Below, piece after piece: positions 41,391 through 49,637 of a DNA stretch of 64,000 nucleotides. Numbering within the stretch: the first letter of the stretch is position 1; the number at the start of each line of letters is the position of its first letter. The DNA is from VAZQ01 sp035263865 (GTDB lineage Bacteria; Pseudomonadota; Alphaproteobacteria; Rhizobiales; Xanthobacteraceae). Both the position numbers and the translations under genes were made by a program. Below the pieces are notes generated by a model. It was not told the origin of the DNA. It searched no databases and was given only the letters and a program-made list of their open reading frames with translations. The stretch lies in the NCBI GenBank assembly GCA_035263865.1, contig DATFQX010000214.1, forward strand, positions 20,743 through 84,742, written 5' to 3'.

Positions 41391-41755
41391 TATCGTCCTC
41401 CAACCGTCGTCGTGCTGCGAGGGGATAATGACGTCGCTCCAATCCTCATGCAATCCGAGCAACGCGTCCCTCCGCCGCTTCTTAAACGTGGCGTTCTGCC
41501 TTTCCAGGCTGCGCAGCCGCGTAGGGCGCAATAAGCGAAGCGCATTGCGCCATCCTTGCCGGGCCGGCGCGGCACCTGCCCTCGCCCCGCGGCAGCGCGG
41601 GCCATCGATGCGACCGGTGAGACGGCGGGCGCGACGCTTGCCATGGCCGCGCCGAACGTGCCGGCGCCGCCGGCGAGGCCAAGAGCGAGGCTCCTCTCGG
41701 CAGAAAGCGTGATGGCCGCCAAGGTAATGACTGCCAGAGCGACGGTGCGATACAT
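41390..41755 (-). CDS. Small exported hypothetical protein
   Basis: A 121-residue ORF with AAGGAG before ATG 41755 and a clear signal peptide (YRTVALAVITLAAITLSAER). The mature part begins LGLAGGAGTFGAAMASVAPA, Gly/Ala/Pro-rich, and the second half looks basic and unstructured, so a frameshift after about residue 60 is possible. Its stop overlaps the DUF1330 start (TAATG). A partial EcfG-like site (TGAAC-N16-CGTT) lies at 41788-41812. Function unknown. Confidence 0.45.
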   Translation of the reverse strand: MYRTVALAVITLAAITLSAERSLALGLAGGAGTFGAAMASVAPAVSPVASMARAAAGRGQVPRRPGKDGAMRFAYCALRGCAAWKGRTPRLRSGGGTRCSDCMRIGATSLSPRSTTTVGGR

Positions 41756-41787
41756 GCGCGTCTCCTTAGTTTGAAGGCCCTTGCTTC

Positions 41788-41812
41788 AACGCCACAGCCG
41801 GGTGCCGGTTCA
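41788..41812 (-). promoter_or_regulatory. Partial EcfG-like promoter
   Basis: On the minus strand TGAAC (forward 41808-41812), a 16-base spacer, and CGTT (forward 41788-41791). The -35 has one mismatch to GGAAC. It is 33 bases upstream of ATG 41755. A candidate only. Confidence 0.25.
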
Positions 41813-41917
41813 ATCCGATCGCGAAGCCGGCTGCGGTTGATCCCCTCACCGCACCGGAGCAGACTGCGCCAACCGCACGAGGCGCAACTCGTGCCAGCCG
41901 CCTTAGGGAGGGGCACC

Positions 41918-43702
41918 TTGAGCGGAGAAAGGGTCGAGCGCCGCCTCGCGGCCATTCTCGCCGGGGATGTCGCAGGCTATTCGCGGCTGATGGGCGTGGA
42001 TGAGGAAGGCACGCTGGCCGCACTCAAGGGCCACAGACGCGCGGTCGTCGATCCAAAAATCGCGGAGCACCGCGGGCGCATCGTCAAGACCACGGGTGAC
42101 GGCATCCTCGTCGAGTTTGCCAGCGTCGTCGATGCGGTACGCTGCGCGGTCGACATCCAGCGGCAAATCGCGCAGCGCAACACCCAGGTCCCGCCGGAAC
42201 GGCGTATCGAGTTTCGCATCGGCCTCAACGTCGGCGACATCATCATCGACGACAAGGATATTTACGGCGACGGGGTCAATATCGCGGCGCGTCTGCAAGC
42301 TTTGGCGGAGCCAGGCGGGATCTGCGTGAGCCGCAGCGTGCGCGATGAGGTGCGCGACAAGCTCGATTTTTCGTTCGAGGATATGGGCGACCAGCAGGTC
42401 AAGAACATCGCCCGGCCAGTCCCTACCCATCGCGTTCGGCTCGAAACGCCGGCCGATGCGACGATGACTGCAACGCTCACGACGGCCCGATCGCCACGAC
42501 CACCGCCGCAGAAGCCGTCGATCGCGGTGCTGCCGTTCGCCAATATGAGCGGAGACGCCGAACAGGAATATTTCTCGGAGGGCATCACCGAGGACATCAT
42601 CACCAACCTTTCGCGCAACCACGCATTTTTTGTGATCTCGCGCAGCACCTCCTTCACTTACAAGGGTCCGGGTGTGGACGTGGGCAAAATGGGTCGCGAG
42701 CTCGGCGTGCGCTATGTGCTGGAAGGCAGCGTGCGGCGCGCCGGCAATCGCGTGCGCATCACCGCACAGCTGGTCGAGGCGGCAAGCGGCCATCATTTAT
42801 GGGCGGATCGCTACGACCGCGAACTCGCCGATGTCTTTGCCGTGCAGGACGAGATCGCCCGCAGCATCACCGGCGCGATCGCGCCCGGAATCATCGCGGC
42901 CGAGATCCGGCAAGCGCAGCGCAAGGATCCCGATCAGCTCGATGCCTGGGACCGCACGGTGCGGGCGCACTGGCACGTGCGCCGCTTCACGCGTCAGGAT
43001 CTCGCCGAGGCGCGGCGCCTGCTGACGGAAGCGATCGCATTGGACCCGGCAAATTCAATGGCCTATGCCGATCTCGCCCTTGCTCGGCATTTCGAGGCGG
43101 TGTTCGGCTGGGGCGACGGACCTCTCGAGTCGCATAAGCAGCTCGGCGAAGCGGCGCGCAATGCGGTGGCCACCGATGACAACGACGCGATGGCTCACAC
43201 GACACTGGCAATCTTCGAGCTGTTCTCTGGCCGCCACGAGGAAGCGCGCCGCCGCCTCCTTCGCGCCCTCGACCTCAACCCTAATTCGGAGTTCGCCCGC
43301 GGTTATCTCGGCGCAAGCTATGGTTTCGCTGGCGATTACGAGGCCGCCATGTTGCATCTCGAGGAGGCGATCCGGCAGAGCCCGCGCGGCTGGATGGTGG
43401 TGGTCTGGCACATGTGCAAAGGCTGGGCGGCATTCCTGGCTGAGCGCTACGAAGAGGCGGTCGCGTTCACCGAGGAGGCGCGCGAAGCCAATCCGGAATT
43501 TCCCGATATTTATGCGGTCTTGGCGTCCGCCCATGGACATCTTGGGAATGCCGGAGCCGCGCGCGAAGCCTTGGATCAGCTGCTGCCTCGCATGCCGGGA
43601 TTGACCGCGAGCGATGCGCGTCTCGTTCGCCCGTTCGCGCGAGCGGCCGATCGGGGGCGCTTCCTCGAAGGCCTGCGCAAGGCAGGGCTGCCCGACGCAT
43701 GA
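41918..43702 (+). CDS. Class III adenylate/guanylate cyclase fused to a TolB-like and TPR region
   Basis: A 594-residue protein from TTG 41918 (GGGAGGGGC upstream). Residues about 8-165 are a class III cyclase domain with metal Asp residues in LAGDVAGYSRLMG and IVKTTGDGILVEF and the Asn/Arg pair in YGDGVNIAARLQAL, so it looks active. Residues about 205-330 are a TolB/FlgO-like domain (SIAVLPFANMSGDAEQEYFS, GITEDIITNLS, YVLEGSVRRAGNRVRI). The C-terminal 250 residues are TPR repeats (LARRLLTEAIALDPANSMAY-type helices). This fusion is highly expanded in rhizobia and Bradyrhizobium; it probably makes cAMP in response to a protein partner. The ligand is unknown. Confidence 0.88.
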   Translation: MSGERVERRLAAILAGDVAGYSRLMGVDEEGTLAALKGHRRAVVDPKIAEHRGRIVKTTGDGILVEFASVVDAVRCAVDIQRQIAQRNTQVPPERRIEFRIGLNVGDIIIDDKDIYGDGVNIAARLQALAEPGGICVSRSVRDEVRDKLDFSFEDMGDQQVKNIARPVPTHRVRLETPADATMTATLTTARSPRPPPQKPSIAVLPFANMSGDAEQEYFSEGITEDIITNLSRNHAFFVISRSTSFTYKGPGVDVGKMGRELGVRYVLEGSVRRAGNRVRITAQLVEAASGHHLWADRYDRELADVFAVQDEIARSITGAIAPGIIAAEIRQAQRKDPDQLDAWDRTVRAHWHVRRFTRQDLAEARRLLTEAIALDPANSMAYADLALARHFEAVFGWGDGPLESHKQLGEAARNAVATDDNDAMAHTTLAIFELFSGRHEEARRRLLRALDLNPNSEFARGYLGASYGFAGDYEAAMLHLEEAIRQSPRGWMVVVWHMCKGWAAFLAERYEEAVAFTEEAREANPEFPDIYAVLASAHGHLGNAGAAREALDQLLPRMPGLTASDARLVRPFARAADRGRFLEGLRKAGLPDA

Positions 43703-43740
43703 GCGCGTAGACGAGAGCCAGGCACCAGAAGAGGTCGACC

Positions 43741-43992
43741 GTGTCCAGATTAGGCCTTTTTGTCGCGCTCGCGCTCTGCTTCGTCGCCGGATATCTCTTG
43801 GCCGGTTTGTGGTCGCGCGGGCGCGATACGACGCCCCTCGCGCAAATCTGTGCCCGCGTCGATTACGTGACCAGCTTGCAAGAGAATCTCAAGGGACAGG
43901 ACGCGGCAAGCGAGGACGTGCGCGGCGAGCTTAAGCGGCTCGTCGAGCAGTGCCGCACGGCACTGCGAGATCGCGCTGAGGAAAGCGACTGA
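43741..43992 (+). CDS. Small single-pass membrane protein
   Basis: An 83-residue ORF from GTG 43741 with AGAAGAGG upstream. One N-terminal membrane helix (LGLFVALALCFVAGYLLAGLW) is followed by a helical soluble part (YVTSLQENLKGQDAASEDVR, LKRLVEQCRTALRDRAEE). It begins 38 bases after the cyclase gene and may be cotranscribed. I do not recognise a family. Confidence 0.55.
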   Translation: MSRLGLFVALALCFVAGYLLAGLWSRGRDTTPLAQICARVDYVTSLQENLKGQDAASEDVRGELKRLVEQCRTALRDRAEESD

Positions 43993-44078
43993 GGGGGCAG
44001 ATCGAAGACGTCTGGTGGGGGCGCTCGTGCTACGAACCACTGAGTGATACTCTGTCGGATACCAAGTCGGGGAATACC

Positions 44079-45050
44079 ATGAAGCCTCCGCGCCGCCGGT
44101 TTCTGCATCTGGCCGCGGGTGCCGCCGCGCTTGCGGCCGTGTCGCGCATCGCGCGCGCGCAGTCCTATCCCACGCGGCCGGTGCGCATCATCATCGGCTA
44201 TCCGCCCGGCGGTAGTACCGACGTTATGGCGCGCCTGATCGGCCAACAGCTATCGGATCGCCTCGGGCAGCCATTCGTGCTTGAGAACCGGCCGGGCGCC
44301 GGCACCAATATTGCGACCGAGGCCGTCGTGAAGGCGCCGCCGGACGGTTATACGCTGCTTGCGGTCGACGCCGCGCCTGCGATCAACACGACGCTCTATC
44401 ACAACCTCAATTTTGCTTTTCTGCGCGACATCGCGCCGGTTGCCTGCGTCAACAGCGCCCCGCTTTTCATGGTCGTCAATCCAGCGGTGCCCGCCAAGAC
44501 CGTTCCCGAGTTCATTGCTTACGCCAAGGCGAACCCCCGTAAGGTCAACATGGCGTCGAATGGCAATGGCGCCCTCCTCCATCTCGCCGGCGAGCTGTTC
44601 AAGATGATGACCGGCGTCGAGATGGTGCACGTCCCCTATCGCGGCGCAGCACCCGCACTCACCGACCTGATGAGCGGCCAGGTGCAGGTGATGTTCGCCG
44701 CCTCGACCGTCGAGCACATCAAGGCTGGCAAAGTGCGCCCGTTGGCGGTGACCACCGCGACGCGTTCGGAGCTGCTGCCGGATATCCCCGCCCTGAGCGA
44801 GTTCCTGCCGGGTTATGACGCGGCTGCATGGATGGGCATCAGCGCACCGGCGAACACACCGCCTGAGATCATCGACAGACTGAACAAGGAGATCAACGCG
44901 GCGCTGACAGACACGACGTTGAAGCTGCGACTTGCCGAGTTGGGCAGCACCGCGGTCGGAGGCTCGCCTGCGGACTATGCGAGGCTGCTTGCCGAAGAAG
45001 CCGAAAAGTGGGGTAAGGTGATCCGCGCGGCCAACATCAAGCCGGAGTAA
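44079..45050 (+). CDS. Bug/TctC-family binding protein 6
   Basis: A 323-residue receptor, first of four same-strand receptors at 44079-48848 with one haem-binding-like gene between. Leader PPRRRFLHLAAGAAALAAVS (Tat-like), cleavage near ARAQ. Motifs: YPTRPVRIIIGYPPGGSTDV, LENRPGAGTNI, PPDGYTLLAVDA, HVPYRGAAPALTDLMSGQVQ, LPDIPALSEFLPGYDAAAW. The usual 'LPDVPT' is LPDIPA and the ending 'PGYE' is PGYD. Confidence 0.93.
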   Translation: MKPPRRRFLHLAAGAAALAAVSRIARAQSYPTRPVRIIIGYPPGGSTDVMARLIGQQLSDRLGQPFVLENRPGAGTNIATEAVVKAPPDGYTLLAVDAAPAINTTLYHNLNFAFLRDIAPVACVNSAPLFMVVNPAVPAKTVPEFIAYAKANPRKVNMASNGNGALLHLAGELFKMMTGVEMVHVPYRGAAPALTDLMSGQVQVMFAASTVEHIKAGKVRPLAVTTATRSELLPDIPALSEFLPGYDAAAWMGISAPANTPPEIIDRLNKEINAALTDTTLKLRLAELGSTAVGGSPADYARLLAEEAEKWGKVIRAANIKPE

Positions 45051-45114
45051 GCCGGATTGAATCGTGTTGCCTCGGCACGCGAAGGCGCCGCGCACGATTC
45101 TTGGGGCACGCATC

Positions 45115-46092
45115 TTGACGGTCGATCGTCGCAAGCTCTTTCATCTCATCGCAGCTGCGGCTGCTCTGCCAGCCACATCCCGCTTTGCTTGCGCGGAAAC
45201 CTATCCCACGCGGCCGGTGCGCATCATCGTCGGCTTTGCCGCTGGCAGCGCAAATGACATCCTCGCGCGTCTGATGGCGCAGTGGCTGTCGGAGCGGCTT
45301 GGCCAGCAATTCATCGTCGAGACCCGGCCGGGGGCCAGCGGCAATCTCGCCGCCGAGGCGGTCGCCCGTGCGCGCGCGGACGGCTATACGCTACTGCTGT
45401 CAGGTTCGACGGACGCCATCAACGCGACGCTATACGACAACCTCAATTTCAGTTTCATCCGCGATATAGCGCCGGTCGCCGGGATTGCTCGCGCGCCCCA
45501 CCTGATGGTCGTGCACCCGTCGTTTCCGGCCAGCACGGTTGGCGAATTCATCGCTTATGCGAAAGCCAATCCGGGCAAGATCACCATGGCATCAGCCGGC
45601 GTCGGCAGCACGTCGCATATGTCGGGCGAGTTGTTCAAGATGATGGCGGGTATCGATATGCTGCACGTGCCGTATCGCGGACAAGTGCCCGCGCTGACCG
45701 ACCTCATCGGCGGCCGAGTGCAGGTCGATTTCGCCACCATGCCGCCCTCGATCGGGTACGTTAGAGCCGGCACCTTGCGCGCCTTGGCTGTGACATCCTC
45801 GACGCGTTCGCAGGTGCTGCCGGACGTGCCGACGATCGCTGCTGTCGTGCCGGGCTACGACGCGAGCACCGCCAATGGGCTTGGCGTTCCCAAAGATACT
45901 CCCGCTGAAATCGTTCACATGCTCAATAAGGAAATTAACGCCGCCCTTGCCGATGCGAAGGTGCGGGCGCACCTCGCCGACCTGGGCGGCACGGTGCTTC
46001 CAGGCTCCCCCGCTGACTTCGGCAAGCTCCTCACGCAGGAGGTTGAGAAATGGAGCAAAGTGGTCAAGGCCTCTGGCGCCAAGCCTGAGTGA
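45115..46092 (+). CDS. Bug/TctC-family binding protein 7
   Basis: A 325-residue receptor. TTG 45115 is chosen because it starts LTVDRRKLFHLIAAAAALPA, matching the leader length of its paralogues; the frame is open to TTG 45064. Cleavage is probably at SRFACAE. Motifs: YPTRPVRIIVGFAAGSANDI, VETRPGASGNL, RADGYTLLLSGS, HVPYRGQVPALTDLIGGRVQ, LPDVPTIAAVVPGYDASTANG. The usual Gly-Gly before 'D' is Gly-Ser here and E-N-R-P is E-T-R-P, so ligand contacts may differ. Confidence 0.92.
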   Translation: MTVDRRKLFHLIAAAAALPATSRFACAETYPTRPVRIIVGFAAGSANDILARLMAQWLSERLGQQFIVETRPGASGNLAAEAVARARADGYTLLLSGSTDAINATLYDNLNFSFIRDIAPVAGIARAPHLMVVHPSFPASTVGEFIAYAKANPGKITMASAGVGSTSHMSGELFKMMAGIDMLHVPYRGQVPALTDLIGGRVQVDFATMPPSIGYVRAGTLRALAVTSSTRSQVLPDVPTIAAVVPGYDASTANGLGVPKDTPAEIVHMLNKEINAALADAKVRAHLADLGGTVLPGSPADFGKLLTQEVEKWSKVVKASGAKPE

Positions 46093-46288
46093 CCGCCGCG
46101 GAGCTCGCATCAGGCGCCAGGAATCGGGCGTCACGCGTCAGGACGCGTTCTTCCTGACGCCTCGCTGCCTGCGCCCGGTATGCGATTGAAACCCGTTCTC
46201 GCTGTTTCTAATATATTTTTGAGGATCGCCGGCGCTTCAATGCGCGCCGGCGATAGTCCTCAACAGTATCGATTATCGGGAGGGTTTC

Positions 46289-46820
46289 ATGCTCAGGGTC
46301 GTATCTATTGCCTCGGCGTTTACGCTCGCGTTGCTGTTTGGTACCCAAGCGATCGCGCAGCAGCCGCCGGCCAATGCACCATCTGGCGGCACTCCGGATG
46401 CCATGCCGTTCGACATTCCATACGGCATGGCGATCACCACGGAAAAGGCAAAGCAGATCTTGGCGGCTGCCGAAGCCGAAGCAAAAAAAGCGCAATTGGA
46501 AAATGAACATCGCTGTCGTCGACACGAATGGCGACCTCATCAATTTCCTACGCATGGATGGCGCCCAGGTCGCATCGGTAAACATCTCGCAGGGAAAGGC
46601 GCGCACCGCGGCGCGTTACCGTCGCCCGACGCAAGTTTTCTATAATGCCTACGAAACCGGCCATCCTTACATTGGAACCCTCGATCCCACGCTGGTCGCA
46701 TCTCCGGGAGGATTCCCGCTAGTCGAGTGCGGCAAGCTGATCGGAGCAACCGGATGCAGCGGCGGCACTGGTGATCAAGACGCGCTGGTCTGCAAGGTCG
46801 GCGCCGACATGATCAAGTAG
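46289..46820 (+). pseudogene. GlcG/HbpS-like haem-binding gene, frameshifted at an A7 run
   Basis: ATG 46289 follows GGGAGGG and starts a signal peptide (LRVVSIASAFTLALLFGTQA), then FDIPYGMAITTEKAKQILAA. After A7 at 46483-46489 the frame is lost, while the adjacent frame continues NIAVVDTNGDLINFLRMDGA, QVASVNISQGKARTAARYRR, GGFPLVECGKLIGATGCSGG and GDQDALVCKVG to TAG 46818-46820. With six A residues a normal GlcG/HbpS (PF03928) protein of about 176 residues results. HbpS members bind haem or sense it and are exported. The indel may be mutation, transcriptional slippage or a sequencing error. Confidence 0.85.
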
Positions 46821-46856
46821 CATTGTGAGGGTCAGCCCAAGGCGTACCCCAGCGCC

Positions 46857-47837
46857 ATGAAGCTTCCGCGCCGCCGGTTTCTACATGTGGCCGCGGGCGC
46901 CGCCGCGCTCCCGGTCCTGTCGCATATCGCGAGGGCGCAAGCCTATCCGTCGCGGCCGGTGCGTTTTGTCGTGGGCTTTGCGCCCGGCGGCGGCGGCGAT
47001 CTCGCCACCCGGTTGATGGCGCAATGGCTCTCCGATCGGCTCGGGCAACAGTTCGTCGTCGAGAACAGGGTCGGCGCCGCCAGCAACCTCGCCACCGAAC
47101 AGGTGGTGCGCGCGGCGCCCGACGGATACACGCTCATCCAGCTCAACGTCGCGAACGCCATCAACGCGACGCTCTACAACAAGCTGAGCTTCAACGTATT
47201 GCGCGACCTTGCACCGGTGGCGTCGTTCATGCGCGTGCCCAACGTGATGGAGGTGAGCCCCACGCTCCCGGTCAAGACGGTGCCCGAGTTCATCGCCTAC
47301 GCGAAGGCCAATCCTGGAAAGGTCATGTTTGCATCCTCCGGCGTGGGCACGACCATTCACATGTCGGGCGAATTGTTCAAGGCGATGGCAGCAATCAACA
47401 TTTTGCACGTGCCCTATCGCGGGCTCGGGGCAGGCGGCTACGCCGACCTCATGACCGGCACGGTGCATGTGACCTTCGACAACCTGCCGCCCTCGATCGA
47501 GCTCATTCGCGCCGGCAAGCTGCGCGCGCTCGCCGTCACGTCAACGACGCGCTCGCATGCCATGCCGGAACTTCCAACCGTGGGGGATTTCCTGCCCGGT
47601 TACGAGGCAAGCGCGTGGTATGGCATCGCCGCGCCGGCTGGCACGCCCCCCAACATTGTCACGACGCTTAATCGCGAGCTCAACGCCGCCTTTGCCGACC
47701 CCAAGATGAAGACGCGGATTGCCGAGCTGGGCGGCACGCCGCTGCCCGGCTCGCCCGCCGATTTTGCCCGGCTCTTCGCTGACGAAACCGACAAGTGGGC
47801 CAAGGTGGTCAAACTCTCCGGCGCAAAACCGGAGTGA
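46857..47837 (+). CDS. Bug/TctC-family binding protein 8
   Basis: A 326-residue receptor 36 bases after the HbpS-like gene. Leader PRRRFLHVAAGAAALPVLSH, cleavage near ARAQ. Motifs: YPSRPVRFVVGFAPGGGGDL, VENRVGAASNL, APDGYTLIQLNV, HVPYRGLGAGGYADLMTGTV, MPELPTVGDFLPGYEASAWYG. The loop after 'VPYRG' is longer than in the paralogues (LGAGGYA), so the ligand pocket may differ. Confidence 0.93.
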   Translation: MKLPRRRFLHVAAGAAALPVLSHIARAQAYPSRPVRFVVGFAPGGGGDLATRLMAQWLSDRLGQQFVVENRVGAASNLATEQVVRAAPDGYTLIQLNVANAINATLYNKLSFNVLRDLAPVASFMRVPNVMEVSPTLPVKTVPEFIAYAKANPGKVMFASSGVGTTIHMSGELFKAMAAINILHVPYRGLGAGGYADLMTGTVHVTFDNLPPSIELIRAGKLRALAVTSTTRSHAMPELPTVGDFLPGYEASAWYGIAAPAGTPPNIVTTLNRELNAAFADPKMKTRIAELGGTPLPGSPADFARLFADETDKWAKVVKLSGAKPE

Positions 47838-47873
47838 GTTCGCAAATCCGCCGCCACATTTCTGGCAAACGCC

Positions 47874-48848
47874 ATGAAACCTCATCGCCGACAATTTCTA
47901 CAATTCGCCGCGGGCGCTGCCGGGCTGCCGGCGCTGTCGCGCATCGCGTGGGCGCAAGCCTATCCGTCCCGGCCGGTTCGCCTCGTTGTCGGTTTTCCGG
48001 CCGGCGGCACGAATGACATCCACGCTCGCCTGATTGCCGACTGGCTCTCCAAGCACTTCGGGCGCTCATTCATCGTCGAGAACCGCGCGGGAGCCGGCGG
48101 CAATATCGGCCTCGAATCGGTCGTCCGGGCGGCGGGCGACGGTTACACGCTGAGCGTTTGCGGATCGACCGAATTGCGCAATGAGATACTCTACAACGAC
48201 CTCAAGTTCAGCTTCATGCACGACACGGGGCCTGTCGCCAGCATCATGCTGGCGATGAATGTTCTGGTAGTGCATCCCTCCTCCCCAGTGCACACGGTGC
48301 CCGAGCTGATCGCCGCGGCGAAAGCCAATCCCGACGGCATGACGGTCGCGTCCTCGGGGCTGGGCTCTACACCGCACGTGTTCTGGGAGCTGTTTCGGAG
48401 CATGACGGGAACGCGCATGTTGCACGTGCCCTATCGCGGTGGGGCGCCGGCGCTCACCGACGTGCTTGGCCAGCAAGTGCAGGTCTTCTTCGCCACGCCT
48501 GCGGATGCGATGGACCACATCAAAACAGGCCGATTGCGGGCGCTCGCCGTCACCGGCGCAACGCGCATGCCGGCGTTGCCGGACGTTCCGACCATCGCCG
48601 AATTCGTGCCGGGCTATGAAGCGATGGGCTGGTTGGGCATTGTCGCCCCAAAGGATACGCCCGCCGCGATCATCGAGATGCTCAACAAGGCGGTCAATGC
48701 CGGCCTCGCCGATCCCAAGATCAAGCAGACCATGCTCGATTGGGGTGAAACCGTCTTTGCAACGTCGCCCGGCGGGTTCGGAAAATTCCTCACGGATGAG
48801 CACGAGAAATGGGGCAAGGTCATCCGCGCAGCGAATATCAAGCTTTAG
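47874..48848 (+). CDS. Bug/TctC-family binding protein 9
   Basis: A 324-residue receptor 36 bases after receptor 8. Leader HRRQFLQFAAGAAGLPALSR, cleavage near AWAQ. Motifs: YPSRPVRLVVGFPAGGTNDI, VENRAGAGGNI, AGDGYTLSVCGS, HVPYRGGAPALTDVLGQQVQ, LPDVPTIAEFVPGYEAMGWLG. The C-terminal part is the least like the other members of this cluster. Confidence 0.93.
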   Translation: MKPHRRQFLQFAAGAAGLPALSRIAWAQAYPSRPVRLVVGFPAGGTNDIHARLIADWLSKHFGRSFIVENRAGAGGNIGLESVVRAAGDGYTLSVCGSTELRNEILYNDLKFSFMHDTGPVASIMLAMNVLVVHPSSPVHTVPELIAAAKANPDGMTVASSGLGSTPHVFWELFRSMTGTRMLHVPYRGGAPALTDVLGQQVQVFFATPADAMDHIKTGRLRALAVTGATRMPALPDVPTIAEFVPGYEAMGWLGIVAPKDTPAAIIEMLNKAVNAGLADPKIKQTMLDWGETVFATSPGGFGKFLTDEHEKWGKVIRAANIKL

Positions 48849-48860
48849 CGGTGTGAGGAT

Positions 48861-48919
48861 GTAGGCCGGATTGCGCGGCGAGACCGCCCCGGGGTTTCGC
48901 TTCGCTCAATCCAGGCTAC
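48861..48919. repeat. REP-like inverted element, copy 2
   Basis: GTAGGCCGGATTGCGCGG at one end and CGCTCAATCCAGGCTAC at the other. The outer arms match the element at 40918-40994 (GTAG-GCC-GGRTTG with CRACCCAGGCTAC-like end). Confidence 0.7.
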
Positions 48920-49000
48920 ATGCTGCCGCCGGCGGCCTTCTCGGCGCCTGAATTGGATTTTATGCAACCCGCACGATTCAGTCCGAATGCGGGTTTCGAG

Positions 49001-49603
49001 ATGCGATTTCGCTGCTACGTCTGTTTTGCGATCATTCTGTTAGCGTCGCTTTCCCTCCTGCCCTCTCCCGCCTTCGCGCAACGCGAAGATATGTCGATCG
49101 GCGACCAGCCGGGCTTAATTCCCAATCCTGCGGATGAAGAACTGCCGCTGCAGTTTCGGCGTCAGATCGTTCTTTACCGCTCCAGCGAGGCTCCGGGCAC
49201 GATCATTGTTCATACGGCCGAGAGGTTTCTCTACGTCGTGCAGCCGAACGGGCGTGCCCTCCGCTACGGGATCGGCGTGGGTCGCGAGGGTTTTCAATGG
49301 CAGGGCCTTCTACGCATCACCCGCAAGCAGGAATGGCCCGACTGGACTCCACCGGCGGAAATGATCGAGCGGCAGCCGTACCTACCCCGCTTCATGGCTG
49401 GGGGACCGGGAAATCCCATGGGCGCGCGGGCGCTCTATCTCGGTGAGACCGTCTATCGCATCCACGGCACCAATCAGCCCAAAACCATCGGAAGTGCGGT
49501 GTCCTCAGGATGCTTCCGGCTGGTCAATGGGGACGTGATCGATCTCTACGATCGAATTCCCGTCGGGACCAAGGTAATCGTCCGGCAGAAGCCGGACTTG
49601 TGA
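49001..49603 (+). CDS. L,D-transpeptidase (YkuD domain), short type, exported
   Basis: A 200-residue protein from ATG 49001. Signal peptide FRCYVCFAIILLASLSLLPS, cleavage near AFAQ. The YkuD domain starts PGTIIVHTAERFLYVVQPNG; the active site is IHGTNQPKTIGSAVSSGCFR, where HGT and S-x-G-C-F-R are diagnostic and Cys is the nucleophile. GVGREGFQWQG is typical of rhizobial ErfK/YbiS-type enzymes. It would form 3-3 peptidoglycan cross-links or attach proteins. ATG 48962 would add 13 residues but begin before the signal peptide. A second YkuD protein is at 28681. Confidence 0.9.
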   Translation: MRFRCYVCFAIILLASLSLLPSPAFAQREDMSIGDQPGLIPNPADEELPLQFRRQIVLYRSSEAPGTIIVHTAERFLYVVQPNGRALRYGIGVGREGFQWQGLLRITRKQEWPDWTPPAEMIERQPYLPRFMAGGPGNPMGARALYLGETVYRIHGTNQPKTIGSAVSSGCFRLVNGDVIDLYDRIPVGTKVIVRQKPDL

Positions 49604-49637
49604 TCACGCCATGCAACATTCAGCAGCGAGATAGGAC

